From contig CAYQOU010000002.1 of the NCBI GenBank assembly GCA_964419255.1, positions 53,936 to 117,935 on the forward strand: a stretch of DNA of 64,000 bases, in the 5' to 3' direction. The notes beneath the pieces are model-generated. The model saw nothing but the letters and a program-made list of their open reading frames with translations. It had not been told where the DNA came from and did no database searches. Shown here in pieces: positions 18,625 through 27,228 of the stretch (within the stretch, counting starts at the first letter, position 1; every line of letters begins with the position of its first letter). A program made the translations under genes and the position numbers. Origin of the DNA: CAZPHU01 sp964419255 (GTDB lineage: Bacteria > Fibrobacterota > Chitinivibrionia > Chitinivibrionales > CAYFVL01).

Positions 18625-19860
18625 TTAGAAACTATATGTTGCTGAAAAACGCGTAAATATGTTGTCCAGGTCATTTCCGGAAAAGAGATTGGTAAAGGTA
18701 TAAAAAACGTTTTCATTGACGACAGCATCGACTTTGAACCTGTTCTCGATGTTTATGCCCATACCAAATCCGATCAGATCATCATCAGAGCCGGTAGATT
18801 CAGGGTTCTGGATCCATTGACCATCATCGTTACTGCTTGTCTGGTAAATCAGACTCTTCGTCCCTCCGATACGCCACACGAGCCAGTCAAAGATAATGTT
18901 TCTTTCGAGACCAAAGCTGACACGACCACCGAGTTCCTGTTGATCGATACCTTGATCTTCGCGGTAGATTCCCTCTAAAGCGCTCCAGAAGAAACCACGG
19001 TCAATATTAAGGTTAATACCTATACCTCCCGCGACATCAATAAGCGTTCTATTCTCTTCTAAATTGATGACATCAACGCCAAGGTGAGGAACAAAATCCC
19101 CGTTTAATGTCGCCAGGGCACTAAACAGCCTGACATCACCGCGAAATGAAATCTGATCATCGGAGATGGTCACCGGCTCGGCTTCTCCATCTTCGGCATC
19201 CACCACTAATCCTAAACCGGTCAGCTGAGATGTTCCCAAAGATATTTCAAGATTCATTGTCTTTGCCACAGGCCAGTTTATGCCCACATTCCCCTGATAC
19301 AGACGACTCTCGAGAGGCTCGTCAATAGTATCTGCCTCAAATTCCTGAAAGGCAAGATACCCGCCGACTCCGATCATCCCTCCGTTTTTTAGTGCATAAC
19401 CAACCATAAGATCCACTTTTCCAAGCGGCTCCGGTAGTTGGGCATCGGCATATTCAGGAAAGACTTTTCTGAATCTCTCTGTTTCCGGATTAATATAATC
19501 CAGCCTGTCATCATACCTGTTAAACACAGCCCCGATCGATAACATCGGGAATTGTTCAGCAGCTTCGGTCGTCTGATTTAGGGAGTAAGAGAGGATGCCG
19601 CCAAAATAGGGATTGATTGGATTCCATTCTCTGTCGAGATAGTTTTCCTGCGCGAGAGTATCAGTTGCCCTGTATACTCCAAGATCACCCATTAACATAT
19701 TGGGAAAGACATTCACATTAGCCGGGTTTCGGAAAATACTGATGTCATCCATGTAGAAATTGTCTGTTCTTCCCATAGAAATGACGCGAGCTTTGGTTGC
19801 AAAGCTCGCGCATATTATTCCTGCAGTTAGAACCAGACATGTCGCTTTTTTCAAATACAT
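18625..19860 (-). CDS. outer-membrane beta-barrel protein, PorV-like
   Basis: A signal peptide (TCLVLTAGIICASFATKA) precedes MGRTDNFYMDDISIFRNPAN, the Gly/N-P-A start typical of PorV/UPF0164-like barrels, and then about 370 residues of alternating strands ending in an aromatic residue (FTRFSATYSF), as outer-membrane barrels do. I place the start at ATG 19860, which has GGAGG six bases upstream; an in-frame ATG eight codons earlier lacks this. A good promoter lies at 19915-19943 and a terminator at 18565, so it can be transcribed alone although it follows the TonB/AgmX-like gene. A barrel partner for the TolQ/ExbD machine upstream is possible. Confidence 0.78.
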   Translation of the reverse strand: MYLKKATCLVLTAGIICASFATKARVISMGRTDNFYMDDISIFRNPANVNVFPNMLMGDLGVYRATDTLAQENYLDREWNPINPYFGGILSYSLNQTTEAAEQFPMLSIGAVFNRYDDRLDYINPETERFRKVFPEYADAQLPEPLGKVDLMVGYALKNGGMIGVGGYLAFQEFEADTIDEPLESRLYQGNVGINWPVAKTMNLEISLGTSQLTGLGLVVDAEDGEAEPVTISDDQISFRGDVRLFSALATLNGDFVPHLGVDVINLEENRTLIDVAGGIGINLNIDRGFFWSALEGIYREDQGIDQQELGGRVSFGLERNIIFDWLVWRIGGTKSLIYQTSSNDDGQWIQNPESTGSDDDLIGFGMGINIENRFKVDAVVNENVFYTFTNLFSGNDLDNIFTRFSATYSF

Positions 19861-19914
19861 ACAAGTCCTCCGTAAGTAAGGCAACGCTTTAGTACTTCGA
19901 TGTTTTTACCTTGC

Positions 19915-19943
19915 ATTATACTATAGCAGACATATCCCTGCAA
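19915..19943 (-). promoter_or_regulatory. sigma-70-type promoter for the barrel gene
   Basis: On the minus strand, TTGCAG (19943-19938), a 17-base spacer and a perfect TATAAT (19920-19915). Predicted start near 19908, giving a leader of about 48 bases to the ATG at 19860. Confidence 0.65.
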
Positions 19944-19950
19944 GTATTTA

Positions 19951-21306
19951 TTACTGAGAAAAGACAAACGGATACACAACTTCAGTCACATCACCGGGCT
20001 TGTCGATTTTCTCAAAAACCCACCGTTTAACTCTGCTTACCACAAGGTTTTCGAAAGTTGGATCTCCCATGGTAGAGTTAACGACGTTGCAGAAAATAAC
20101 CTTTCCAAACTCATCGATAGCGAATTTGACGGTTACCTTTCCTTTCAGTCCGGGTTTTTCACGCAGGCGTTTGTTATATGCATACCTGAGAGCAGCCAGA
20201 TTCTGCATTACAACCCTCATGATGCTTGCCCTGCTCCGTCCGCCTGTTAGTGCGCCACCTTTGACGAAATTAGGCTTGGACACTTTGAGCTCGCCACGTT
20301 TCTTGAGGTTCAGATTACCACCACCATCACCTCCCATGAGGCTTCCCAGCAGATCATCAACACCACCTGATCCACCACCGAAACCACTACCGTAGCCGGC
20401 GCCGTATCCAATACCGGCTTCACCTTTACGTCCGGTACCACCGCCGCCACCTGATTTCAATCCACCGACACCAGATAGTACAGCGTCAATTCCACTTGCA
20501 AATCCGCCTTTACCAAAGATATCTGCAGATGCGACCGACTTTCCTTTGACAGCTCCTGAAACGATACCAAGAACACCTTTTCGTGTTACGCGTGCCCGCG
20601 GATCACCACCACCACCGGTTCTACCACCTGCACCCTTTTTCTTGGTAGGTTTGAGCTTCTTCTTTTCCGTTTTTATTTCTTCTTCGGGCTTCTTTTCCTC
20701 TTCCTTTTCCTTTTCGAGGGTCTCCGGAAGATCTTTAACGATCTTCGCCACACGCTCTTCAGGCATTTTTTCGAAGAAGTCAGTAGCCACTTCAACAATC
20801 TCACGGGTACTCATCCATGCGCCAAAAGCAAGACCGAGGATCAAACAGATAACTTCAAGGTTACGAAGTCGTGAGTCCTTTTTGATAACAAAAATATCAC
20901 CACGTTCCTTCATCTTTTGGGCGTATTCTTCATCTGATAAAACGCGCCCATCCTCTTCTTCTTCCTCCTCATCATCCAACCTGTCTTGACTGGCAGAAGC
21001 CTCCTGCGGTTTTGAAACAGGAGCCGCAGGCCTTGAAGGCCGCCTGCTCTGAGTCGGCGCAGCGGCATGCTCTGATGCCGCCGGCTGTAGACTCACAAGC
21101 TCTATCACCGCTCCGACAGCCTCGAACTGGCTCTTCAGCGCGAGAGCTTCGCCTTCTTCTGCCTCTTTTCGGATACAGACAGATTTTCTGGTCAATGCAT
21201 TGAGGACAGCATCCGTGCGATTTCCAGACCAGCGCGCGATTTCCTCCGCAATTGGAGTAGCCTGACGCGGATCAGGACACCTTTTAATAAGCACTTTATA
21301 TTTCAC
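19951..21306 (-). CDS. TonB/AgmX-like energy transducer with novel cytoplasmic N-terminal domain
   Basis: The 451-residue protein has four parts. The N-terminal about 75 residues resemble the C-terminal domain of ribosomal protein bL12 (KVLIKRC, then EALALKSQFEAVGAVIELV). A short acidic linker follows, then one membrane helix (EVICLILGLAFGAWM, about residue 150). A K/E-rich and Gly-rich periplasmic stretch comes next (about 190-345). The TonB/AgmX-PglI C-terminal domain (about 355-451; KGKVTVKFAIDEFGKVIFC) contacts outer-membrane partners in this family. It is the fourth gene after tolQ-exbD-exbD, so it should take energy from that proton channel. The L12-like reading is my inference from sequence pattern. 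The last gap before the next gene carries a separate promoter. Confidence 0.85.
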   Translation of the reverse strand: MKYKVLIKRCPDPRQATPIAEEIARWSGNRTDAVLNALTRKSVCIRKEAEEGEALALKSQFEAVGAVIELVSLQPAASEHAAAPTQSRRPSRPAAPVSKPQEASASQDRLDDEEEEEEDGRVLSDEEYAQKMKERGDIFVIKKDSRLRNLEVICLILGLAFGAWMSTREIVEVATDFFEKMPEERVAKIVKDLPETLEKEKEEEKKPEEEIKTEKKKLKPTKKKGAGGRTGGGGDPRARVTRKGVLGIVSGAVKGKSVASADIFGKGGFASGIDAVLSGVGGLKSGGGGGTGRKGEAGIGYGAGYGSGFGGGSGGVDDLLGSLMGGDGGGNLNLKKRGELKVSKPNFVKGGALTGGRSRASIMRVVMQNLAALRYAYNKRLREKPGLKGKVTVKFAIDEFGKVIFCNVVNSTMGDPTFENLVVSRVKRWVFEKIDKPGDVTEVVYPFVFSQ

Positions 21307-21308
21307 GG

Positions 21309-21812
21309 TTACCCATCCCTTTCCATGACAGCAAAGTTCATATCGTTGTATCCAACTTTACCACAGGTATTCATCACCTTGAATAATACATCGAAGGAGA
21401 TGTTTTTGTCTACCTGGACGACGACCTTGCCCACCACCTGGTTTAGTGCCCCCATTTTCACCATTTCTTCCTCCTGAGAATATGCATCAGCCAGACGTTC
21501 TTCAAGCTTTGTAGCTATCGGATCGTGCTTGGTCTGCTCGATTCGCGCGATATCTTCAGTAGGGCAAATCGGCTGGTTATCGACCAGTAACATATCCTGT
21601 GTAACAGCAACCTGAAGGTTGACTTCCTGGGGTTTCTTCTTTGAGATCGAGTTCGGCAGAACAAGATTATCGGCATTCGTCAATACACTTCCATCCGCCG
21701 AATAACTCATAAGAAGGAACACCAGAATAATGGTGAACATATCCATCATGGATGTAATGTTCAGCCCTTCAGGCCTTTTCTTTTTGGGGGCTCTTCCTCG
21801 TTGTTCAGCCAT
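21309..21812 (-). CDS. ExbD/TolR-family biopolymer transport protein (proton-site Asp present)
   Basis: A 167-residue inner-membrane protein with one N-terminal helix and a periplasmic domain. The helix reads NITSMMDMFTIILVFLLMSY; Asp24 occupies the position of the protonatable Asp of ExbD/TolR/MotB-type subunits. The periplasmic part ends with a TolR-like fold (VVGKVVVQVDKNISFDVLFKVM and following). It works with the TolQ-like channel encoded at 22647-23276. It starts two bases after the longer ExbD homologue and is followed two bases later by the TonB/AgmX-like gene. All four form one transcription unit by spacing. Confidence 0.9.
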   Translation of the reverse strand: MAEQRGRAPKKKRPEGLNITSMMDMFTIILVFLLMSYSADGSVLTNADNLVLPNSISKKKPQEVNLQVAVTQDMLLVDNQPICPTEDIARIEQTKHDPIATKLEERLADAYSQEEEMVKMGALNQVVGKVVVQVDKNISFDVLFKVMNTCGKVGYNDMNFAVMERDG

Positions 21813-21815
21813 AGA

Positions 21816-22613
21816 TTAACCCCTTAGTTTAGCGATTGATATGTTTGGAAAATCCGCGGATCGCGCAGCATCCATTATCTGCACAATTTTATCGAACATC
21901 ACCTCATTTTCAGCAGCAATGATGATGTCTTCCCCATCATCTGCATCCTTAAACCGCTCTTTTACCTTCATTAAACGGTTTTTCAGCTCATCATAGGCTG
22001 ATAGAGGCTTCTTCACATATTCCGCAGGATTTCTGACCAGGATCATACGTCTCGGATTAGTCAACGCGTAAACAGTATCTCCGACACTGATTTTTTCTAT
22101 CGGATTTCCTTCTTCATCGTATAACGCTTCACCAAGTTTGGTATAATAGGTTTTCTTTACCTCCGAAAAATCATCGTTGGTAACATAAAGAAAGATATCA
22201 TACCTCTCGTGAATAGTCATCGGACGATTAGTCTTGGGATGAAGAACCGGATCCTTCGACTTTGGATCGAACTTTACCGTAAATTCGGTATGGTCGTCCT
22301 TGGCTACATACTTGTGATATTCCTGATAAAAAATACTCGGCAAAAATCCGCCTTTTGCTCCTAAAGTAACAACCGAGTCTGTTACAACCGCAGTAAGAAG
22401 CAGTTTTTCTTCTTCTTCCTTCTGCGGAGGTTTTTTCACGGCCTTATCCGTTTGAGATCCTCGAGCTTCAGGTAGCTTTATATCAATGACCGCGATTTTG
22501 GCGAACTCGGCCGAAAGGAGGAGCATAGGAATCAATACCACCATGAGATTCATGAATGGCTTGAGATCCATTTCTTCCTCTACCCACTCCTTCTTTCTAA
22601 TTTTTGATGCCAT
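21816..22613 (-). CDS. ExbD/TolR-family protein lacking the conserved membrane Asp
   Basis: A 265-residue relative of ExbD, longer than the usual 130-150. Its membrane helix reads DLKPFMNLMVVLIPMLLLSA. Against ExbD (PFIDVM) and TolR (PLLDVL) the proton-carrying Asp is replaced by Asn22. The periplasmic part contains extra segments (about residues 75-190) not in standard ExbD and ends with the family's DGEDIIIAAENEVMFDKIVQIMDA-type fold, with an insertion. Together with the Asp-bearing ExbD downstream it may form a mixed ExbD dimer, in which only one subunit carries protons. It is directly downstream of the TolQ-like gene. Confidence 0.87.
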   Translation of the reverse strand: MASKIRKKEWVEEEMDLKPFMNLMVVLIPMLLLSAEFAKIAVIDIKLPEARGSQTDKAVKKPPQKEEEEKLLLTAVVTDSVVTLGAKGGFLPSIFYQEYHKYVAKDDHTEFTVKFDPKSKDPVLHPKTNRPMTIHERYDIFLYVTNDDFSEVKKTYYTKLGEALYDEEGNPIEKISVGDTVYALTNPRRMILVRNPAEYVKKPLSAYDELKNRLMKVKERFKDADDGEDIIIAAENEVMFDKIVQIMDAARSADFPNISIAKLRG

Positions 22614-22646
22614 CGTTCGATTCCTTACAATTAAAGGTTTTCGCGA

Positions 22647-23276
22647 TTATTCTTCAACGAGGTTAATCAACTTCGCTGTTTTTTCGTCCATTTCCTCAAC
22701 AATCTTATCAGATTTCTGAGACAAAAGTCCCTGACAAAGAATACTGGGTATGGCAACCAAAAGACCAAACAGTGTCGTGGACATAGCAACGGAAATACCG
22801 GTTGCCAGAGCCTGAGCACGCTGAGCCGCAGGTACGTTAGCAATAGCATCGAACGCCATCATAAGTCCAAAAATTGTTCCGGTCAGTCCCAACAAAGTTG
22901 AAAGGTTAGCCAGAGTATTGAGAATGGAGATGTTCTTTGTTATTGAGGGAGTTTCAGCCAGAAAAACCTCATCCACTGCCTTCTGCACCTGACGTGAACT
23001 CTTACCACGATTTTTCAGGATAGCAGTAACACCCTTGGCAAGAGGAGTACCCACAGAAGAGGAGTACTTTATCGCCTTTTCGTAGTCGCCTGCTTTTAAA
23101 TACTTGCTTATCCCGGCCATAAAAGATCCACTGCTGGTTCCGCACTTGAAGAACAGGAACCAGACACGTTCCAACACAAGACCCAGATTAGCAAAACCGA
23201 TTAACAGAATAGCCCACATCGTGAAACTTCCTGGAGATGTAAAACCGTCAACGAGAAACTTGAACAGCTGTTGCAT
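22647..23276 (-). CDS. MotA/TolQ/ExbB-family proton channel
   Basis: A 209-residue inner-membrane protein with three helices in the TolQ/ExbB layout: one near residues 16-38 (FTMWAILLIGFANLGLVLERV), then a cytoplasmic loop, then two near 118-140 (LANLSTLLGLTGTIFGLMMAF) and 158-180 (GISVAMSTTLFGLLVAIPSI). The LLGLTGTI and ATxxGLLVAIP patterns are the family signatures. It forms the pentameric channel around an ExbD/TolR pair and turns proton motive force into motion. GAAAGGGG precedes the ATG. Myxococcus AglR and E. coli TolQ are the best functional parallels; which role it has here depends on its neighbours. Confidence 0.92.
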   Translation of the reverse strand: MQQLFKFLVDGFTSPGSFTMWAILLIGFANLGLVLERVWFLFFKCGTSSGSFMAGISKYLKAGDYEKAIKYSSSVGTPLAKGVTAILKNRGKSSRQVQKAVDEVFLAETPSITKNISILNTLANLSTLLGLTGTIFGLMMAFDAIANVPAAQRAQALATGISVAMSTTLFGLLVAIPSILCQGLLSQKSDKIVEEMDEKTAKLINLVEE

Positions 23277-23468
23277 CTTCTACCCCTTTCGTTCATAAAA
23301 ACGTTTAAGCTTGGTGATCCGTTACATTTTTTTGAATTATTGATTTTTTTTAGAGTGAATCATCCACTCATTTTGTAGCTAAAAGAAGTTTTCCGGTTCT
23401 TTACTTTTTAAAAATCTCCTTCCTTCTTACCTTTTTTACCCATATTGTACGATAACATCAGCACTCAA

Positions 23469-26400
23469 TTAGTTTCCAGCAGCAAGATTTTCCTTCTTTT
23501 CCTTAAGTTCGCTTAGCTTCTCTTGCTCCTTGCGGATTTCACGAAGTGCGTCTGCTTCTATACTTCTAAGTTGCGTCAGTTTATCTTCAAGCGGAATGTT
23601 CAACTGAACGATTTCCTGAATACGAGCCAGGTTTCTGTTCAAACGCTCATCTATAAAACCGTGCTTTTGCTCCTCCTGCTGACCTTCAGCAACCTGCTGA
23701 ACAGGTTCGACAGTCTCGACATCTAAAGCTTCAGATCCGGGATTGATATACTGCACACGCTCTTCTATTTTCGCCAGCCACTTATTGTCTGAAATCCCCA
23801 GCTCAGCAGCGGCATATAGACCTTCTTCATATTTGGGCAAAGATGCATCAACCGCTTCGAGCTGCTTTTCTTCCAGCACCTGACGATATGCCTCCTGCTC
23901 CTCCGGGGAAAGCCCGGGAGGTATCGGTGCGCTGACAAATATTCTTCCGATTTCCTCAAAAAGATCACCCTTGCGGAAAGCCATTTCCATAAACTTATCG
24001 GTGGCTTTTTCGGTCCATTCATTCTTAAGGTTCTGCTTGTTTGATGTTTCAACTACCCAGCGAAATTTCTCCTGCGCCTTAACATAAAACTTCTCCAGCC
24101 CCGAAACGATCTTGATCTTGGACGCGACCTGCTGATCTTTACTTCCGAAAAGAGTCTGATTCCTGAAACTGTGAGCCATATCAAAGAAACTCTTACCGAT
24201 CATATAGGTCGAGCGAAGAGTCCACTCGCCCACACCAAGTTCGATGGCATTTGCATAATACTTAAGTACCGGCTCAAGCGCCTTTGTCTTCTCCTTAAGC
24301 CTTTGCTGAACCTGTTGTTCCGAACTCCCCGACAATTCGATGTCGGAAAACCGCTTATGCTTTGCCTCACCCATAATGTAATATGCACGAGAAACTGCCG
24401 CTATATCTATAGCAGCCTTCTTCTTAAACTTTTCGTACACATCGATAGCTGTCTGGGCATTCTTCTCGGTTTGCGCAATATCATCCATCTTATAGAATGC
24501 TTCAGCCGCACGTACAAGCGCCATGACCTGCTTTGAGCGATCATCCGGAAACTTCTCGGCATACCGTGAGAATGCATCCGCCATCTCACCAGGCTTTTCC
24601 ATCTTCTCATAGCAAAATCCAATGGAATAATACCCTTCGGCAGCGTACTCATCTTCCGGATATTTTTCAGCCAAGACCGTATATGCCCGTATCGCATCCT
24701 CATAGAGATCACCTTTTTCGTAAATCAGACCTGCATTGTATAATGCCTGGGGTGTTCTTTTATCCTGAGGATACTTTTTGGCAACCAATTCATTAACCTG
24801 TCCGGCTTTTTCGTACAGATCCACCTTCTGGTAGGCATCGGAGGCGGCAGACAAACTGGGAATAGCATAGTCGGCCTCAGGGACCTTGTTTGCGGCGAGT
24901 TCATATATCTTACCGGCATCCTCGAAACGTTCAAGCTTCTTGTAATTTTCCGCCGATCGAACATAGGCCTTTTCCCGCAAATCAGATTTGGGGAATTTAT
25001 CGCCCAGTTCAGAAAACACCTCCGCCGCTTTAGCCAAGTCTTTCGCCTCTTCATAGCTGGTGGCTGCCTCAAACCACGCCCGATCTGCCACTTTACTCTT
25101 CGGATACTTCATCTGCACAGTCTTATACACCTCCGCTGCGCCGGGCAGGTCACCACTTTTCTTAAGTTCGGTTGCTTTCTTGAAAATTGCACCCGCGGCA
25201 AGATCCAGTATTTCCTGGTACTCTTTACTTTCTGGCTTTTCCTTTTCAAGCAACTTGTTATAACTTCCCAACGCCATTTCGTAGTTACCCGAACTTGCGT
25301 AGCTGTTAGCTAACATACGCAAAGATTTGGGCCCGAATTCAGAGTTGGGATAGCGGTCGACGATCTTTTTGAACTCTGTTATCGCCGCATCATAAGCCTT
25401 GGCCGCATAGTGGACGTTGGCGGCAAGATACAAAACTTCAGCAGACGTTTCCGAATTTGGGAAGCGTTGCTGATAGGTTTGTATATAGGAGAGAAATTTC
25501 TGAGTCGCCGAGGTGTTGTATGCAGCAGAATCGCTCAACCCATCTTTTGCCTGCTCCTTCTTACGAAGATTATCGTATGCGACTATAGCATTATATCCTG
25601 CATCCTCCTGAGAGACGGCCACACCCTTTTTTCCACCTTCCTTAAGAACGCGTTCTTTTTCCTCTTCGTCAAGCATCATGGTATCCAGTTCCACTTCGTA
25701 CTTCGGATAGGTGGAAAGGTCCTGACGTGCAACATAATCATACGCTTCGGCGGCATCCTCATACTGTCCAAGCATATTGTAGATTTCAGCTACATTGTAC
25801 TTAAACTCATATACCTTCCATTTGTCGTCAGGAAATTTGGTAAAGTATTCGGTGTAGCGAGTGAGTGCTTTCTGATACAGATCTTTTTTCTTTGTTTTCT
25901 GAGCATCTGCATGGTAATGAACAGGTATCTGAGCAAGCGCTTTGCGCACCTCTTCCTTAGCTTTGGCTATCGCCGGCTTGTCATCAGAGTTGTTCTGGGC
26001 CCACTGAGAATCTTCCCAGTAATTGTCGACCAGATTTTCTCTTTCGACATTTGCTTCGTCATACTTTTTCTTGATCACCAGAGCGGCCACCAGCATCTGC
26101 TGAGCAGTTGGAGCATCTTTATAGAGCGGAAACGAGCGTATTGCGGAACGCAAAGACTTTAAAGCATCGTCGTATTGGCCGTGGTTGTAGTTTTTCATAC
26201 CCACTGTATACAAGACATAGGCCTGATATGGCTTGCTGCCGACGCGATCGAAGAAATCCAGAGCTTTCTGTGCGCCGTCGGGCATGTCGGAAAAGCAGAT
26301 CCCCAGAAACTCCAGCGCTTCATCGCGAAGATCTTTTTTGACGTATGTACCGTTATCGCAGTTGTCGATGTACTTATAAAACAGCTCAGCCGCCTTATCA

Positions 26401-27158
26401 AACTCGGCCCGGTTGTAGTAAATTTCCGCTTTACGATAGTGCGCCATTTCCTGCACTTCGATGTTGACCTCACCCATATTGATCTTCTCTATATGTTTCA
26501 GAGCACAGGTGAAATCACGATCCATGAAACAGAACTCGGCCAGTCGAAAGTGGGCTGCAGAAGCACGAATACTTCTAGGCCATCTTTTGACGATCTCCTG
26601 AAACGCATCTTTTGAACCACCCAACTCGCCCTGAAGCATCAGGATAGCGCCTATCTGGTAGTATCCTTCATCGGCTTTCTCAAAGTCGGGATACTGCTCG
26701 ACGCTGGCGCGGTAAAATTCCAGAGGCTTGCTGTAGTCGGGAACCGGGTTTACCGGCTCAGGCCCCGAGGGGTTTCGTTCCCATCGGTCCATGTCTTTGT
26801 TATATTTCTCCTGAGCCTGGATGTAGTCGTCTCGAGCCTGATCGTAGTACAACTTGGACAAGGTGTACATAACATCGGCGCACCGCATGCTCTTTTTGCC
26901 CTGACATCCCTGATACAGCTTCTCGAAACGATCGATTGTTACGCTGATAGACTGCTTGGGAGCGGCATTTTTATTTATTTTTTCCTGGGCCTTCTTCTGT
27001 ATAACAGCTTTCTTCTTTTTTAATCTCTCGATTTTCCGAAGCAGCTCTTCCCTCTTTTTGTTTGCATCCGCTCCGTTGACATCACTGACTACGCTAATTT
27101 GGAAACAGAATGCCGCCATCAGCAAACCGAATCCTAAAGACTTCATGGACCGTCGCAT
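23469..27158 (-). CDS. giant periplasmic TPR-repeat protein (1229 residues)
   Basis: A signal peptide (GFGLLMAAFCFQISVVSDVNGA) is followed by a basic coiled coil (residues 30-70). TPR or Sel1-like helix pairs then run through almost the whole protein, with consensus such as AYxxALxxFxxxxxxYP seen many times (for example YEDAAEAYDYVAR, YDAAITEFKKIVDRYPNSEFG). The C terminus is another coiled coil (about 1190-1229). It should be a long periplasmic scaffold. In Myxococcus gliding machines comparable large TPR proteins (GltI-type) occur with a TolQ/ExbD motor. It lies 192 bases upstream of the TolQ-like gene, in the same direction. No catalytic motif is seen. Confidence 0.88.
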   Translation of the reverse strand: MRRSMKSLGFGLLMAAFCFQISVVSDVNGADANKKREELLRKIERLKKKKAVIQKKAQEKINKNAAPKQSISVTIDRFEKLYQGCQGKKSMRCADVMYTLSKLYYDQARDDYIQAQEKYNKDMDRWERNPSGPEPVNPVPDYSKPLEFYRASVEQYPDFEKADEGYYQIGAILMLQGELGGSKDAFQEIVKRWPRSIRASAAHFRLAEFCFMDRDFTCALKHIEKINMGEVNIEVQEMAHYRKAEIYYNRAEFDKAAELFYKYIDNCDNGTYVKKDLRDEALEFLGICFSDMPDGAQKALDFFDRVGSKPYQAYVLYTVGMKNYNHGQYDDALKSLRSAIRSFPLYKDAPTAQQMLVAALVIKKKYDEANVERENLVDNYWEDSQWAQNNSDDKPAIAKAKEEVRKALAQIPVHYHADAQKTKKKDLYQKALTRYTEYFTKFPDDKWKVYEFKYNVAEIYNMLGQYEDAAEAYDYVARQDLSTYPKYEVELDTMMLDEEEKERVLKEGGKKGVAVSQEDAGYNAIVAYDNLRKKEQAKDGLSDSAAYNTSATQKFLSYIQTYQQRFPNSETSAEVLYLAANVHYAAKAYDAAITEFKKIVDRYPNSEFGPKSLRMLANSYASSGNYEMALGSYNKLLEKEKPESKEYQEILDLAAGAIFKKATELKKSGDLPGAAEVYKTVQMKYPKSKVADRAWFEAATSYEEAKDLAKAAEVFSELGDKFPKSDLREKAYVRSAENYKKLERFEDAGKIYELAANKVPEADYAIPSLSAASDAYQKVDLYEKAGQVNELVAKKYPQDKRTPQALYNAGLIYEKGDLYEDAIRAYTVLAEKYPEDEYAAEGYYSIGFCYEKMEKPGEMADAFSRYAEKFPDDRSKQVMALVRAAEAFYKMDDIAQTEKNAQTAIDVYEKFKKKAAIDIAAVSRAYYIMGEAKHKRFSDIELSGSSEQQVQQRLKEKTKALEPVLKYYANAIELGVGEWTLRSTYMIGKSFFDMAHSFRNQTLFGSKDQQVASKIKIVSGLEKFYVKAQEKFRWVVETSNKQNLKNEWTEKATDKFMEMAFRKGDLFEEIGRIFVSAPIPPGLSPEEQEAYRQVLEEKQLEAVDASLPKYEEGLYAAAELGISDNKWLAKIEERVQYINPGSEALDVETVEPVQQVAEGQQEEQKHGFIDERLNRNLARIQEIVQLNIPLEDKLTQLRSIEADALREIRKEQEKLSELKEKKENLAAGN

Positions 27159-27228
27159 TAGTCTTTTCTCCCTTTTTTGTTTTAGACCCCAAATGTGTTT
27201 TTAACCCACCTTAAAGCACTTTCATCCG

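Noticed and set aside
20546..20989. 147-codon plus-strand frame rich in Pro and Ser
   Set aside because: Antisense to the Gly/Lys/Glu-rich part of the TonB/AgmX-like gene; composition follows from that bias and no start signal is present.
25410..26162. 250-codon plus-strand frame
   Set aside because: Entirely antisense to the TPR protein gene; hydrophobic/Cys-rich composition is an artefact of the reverse frame.
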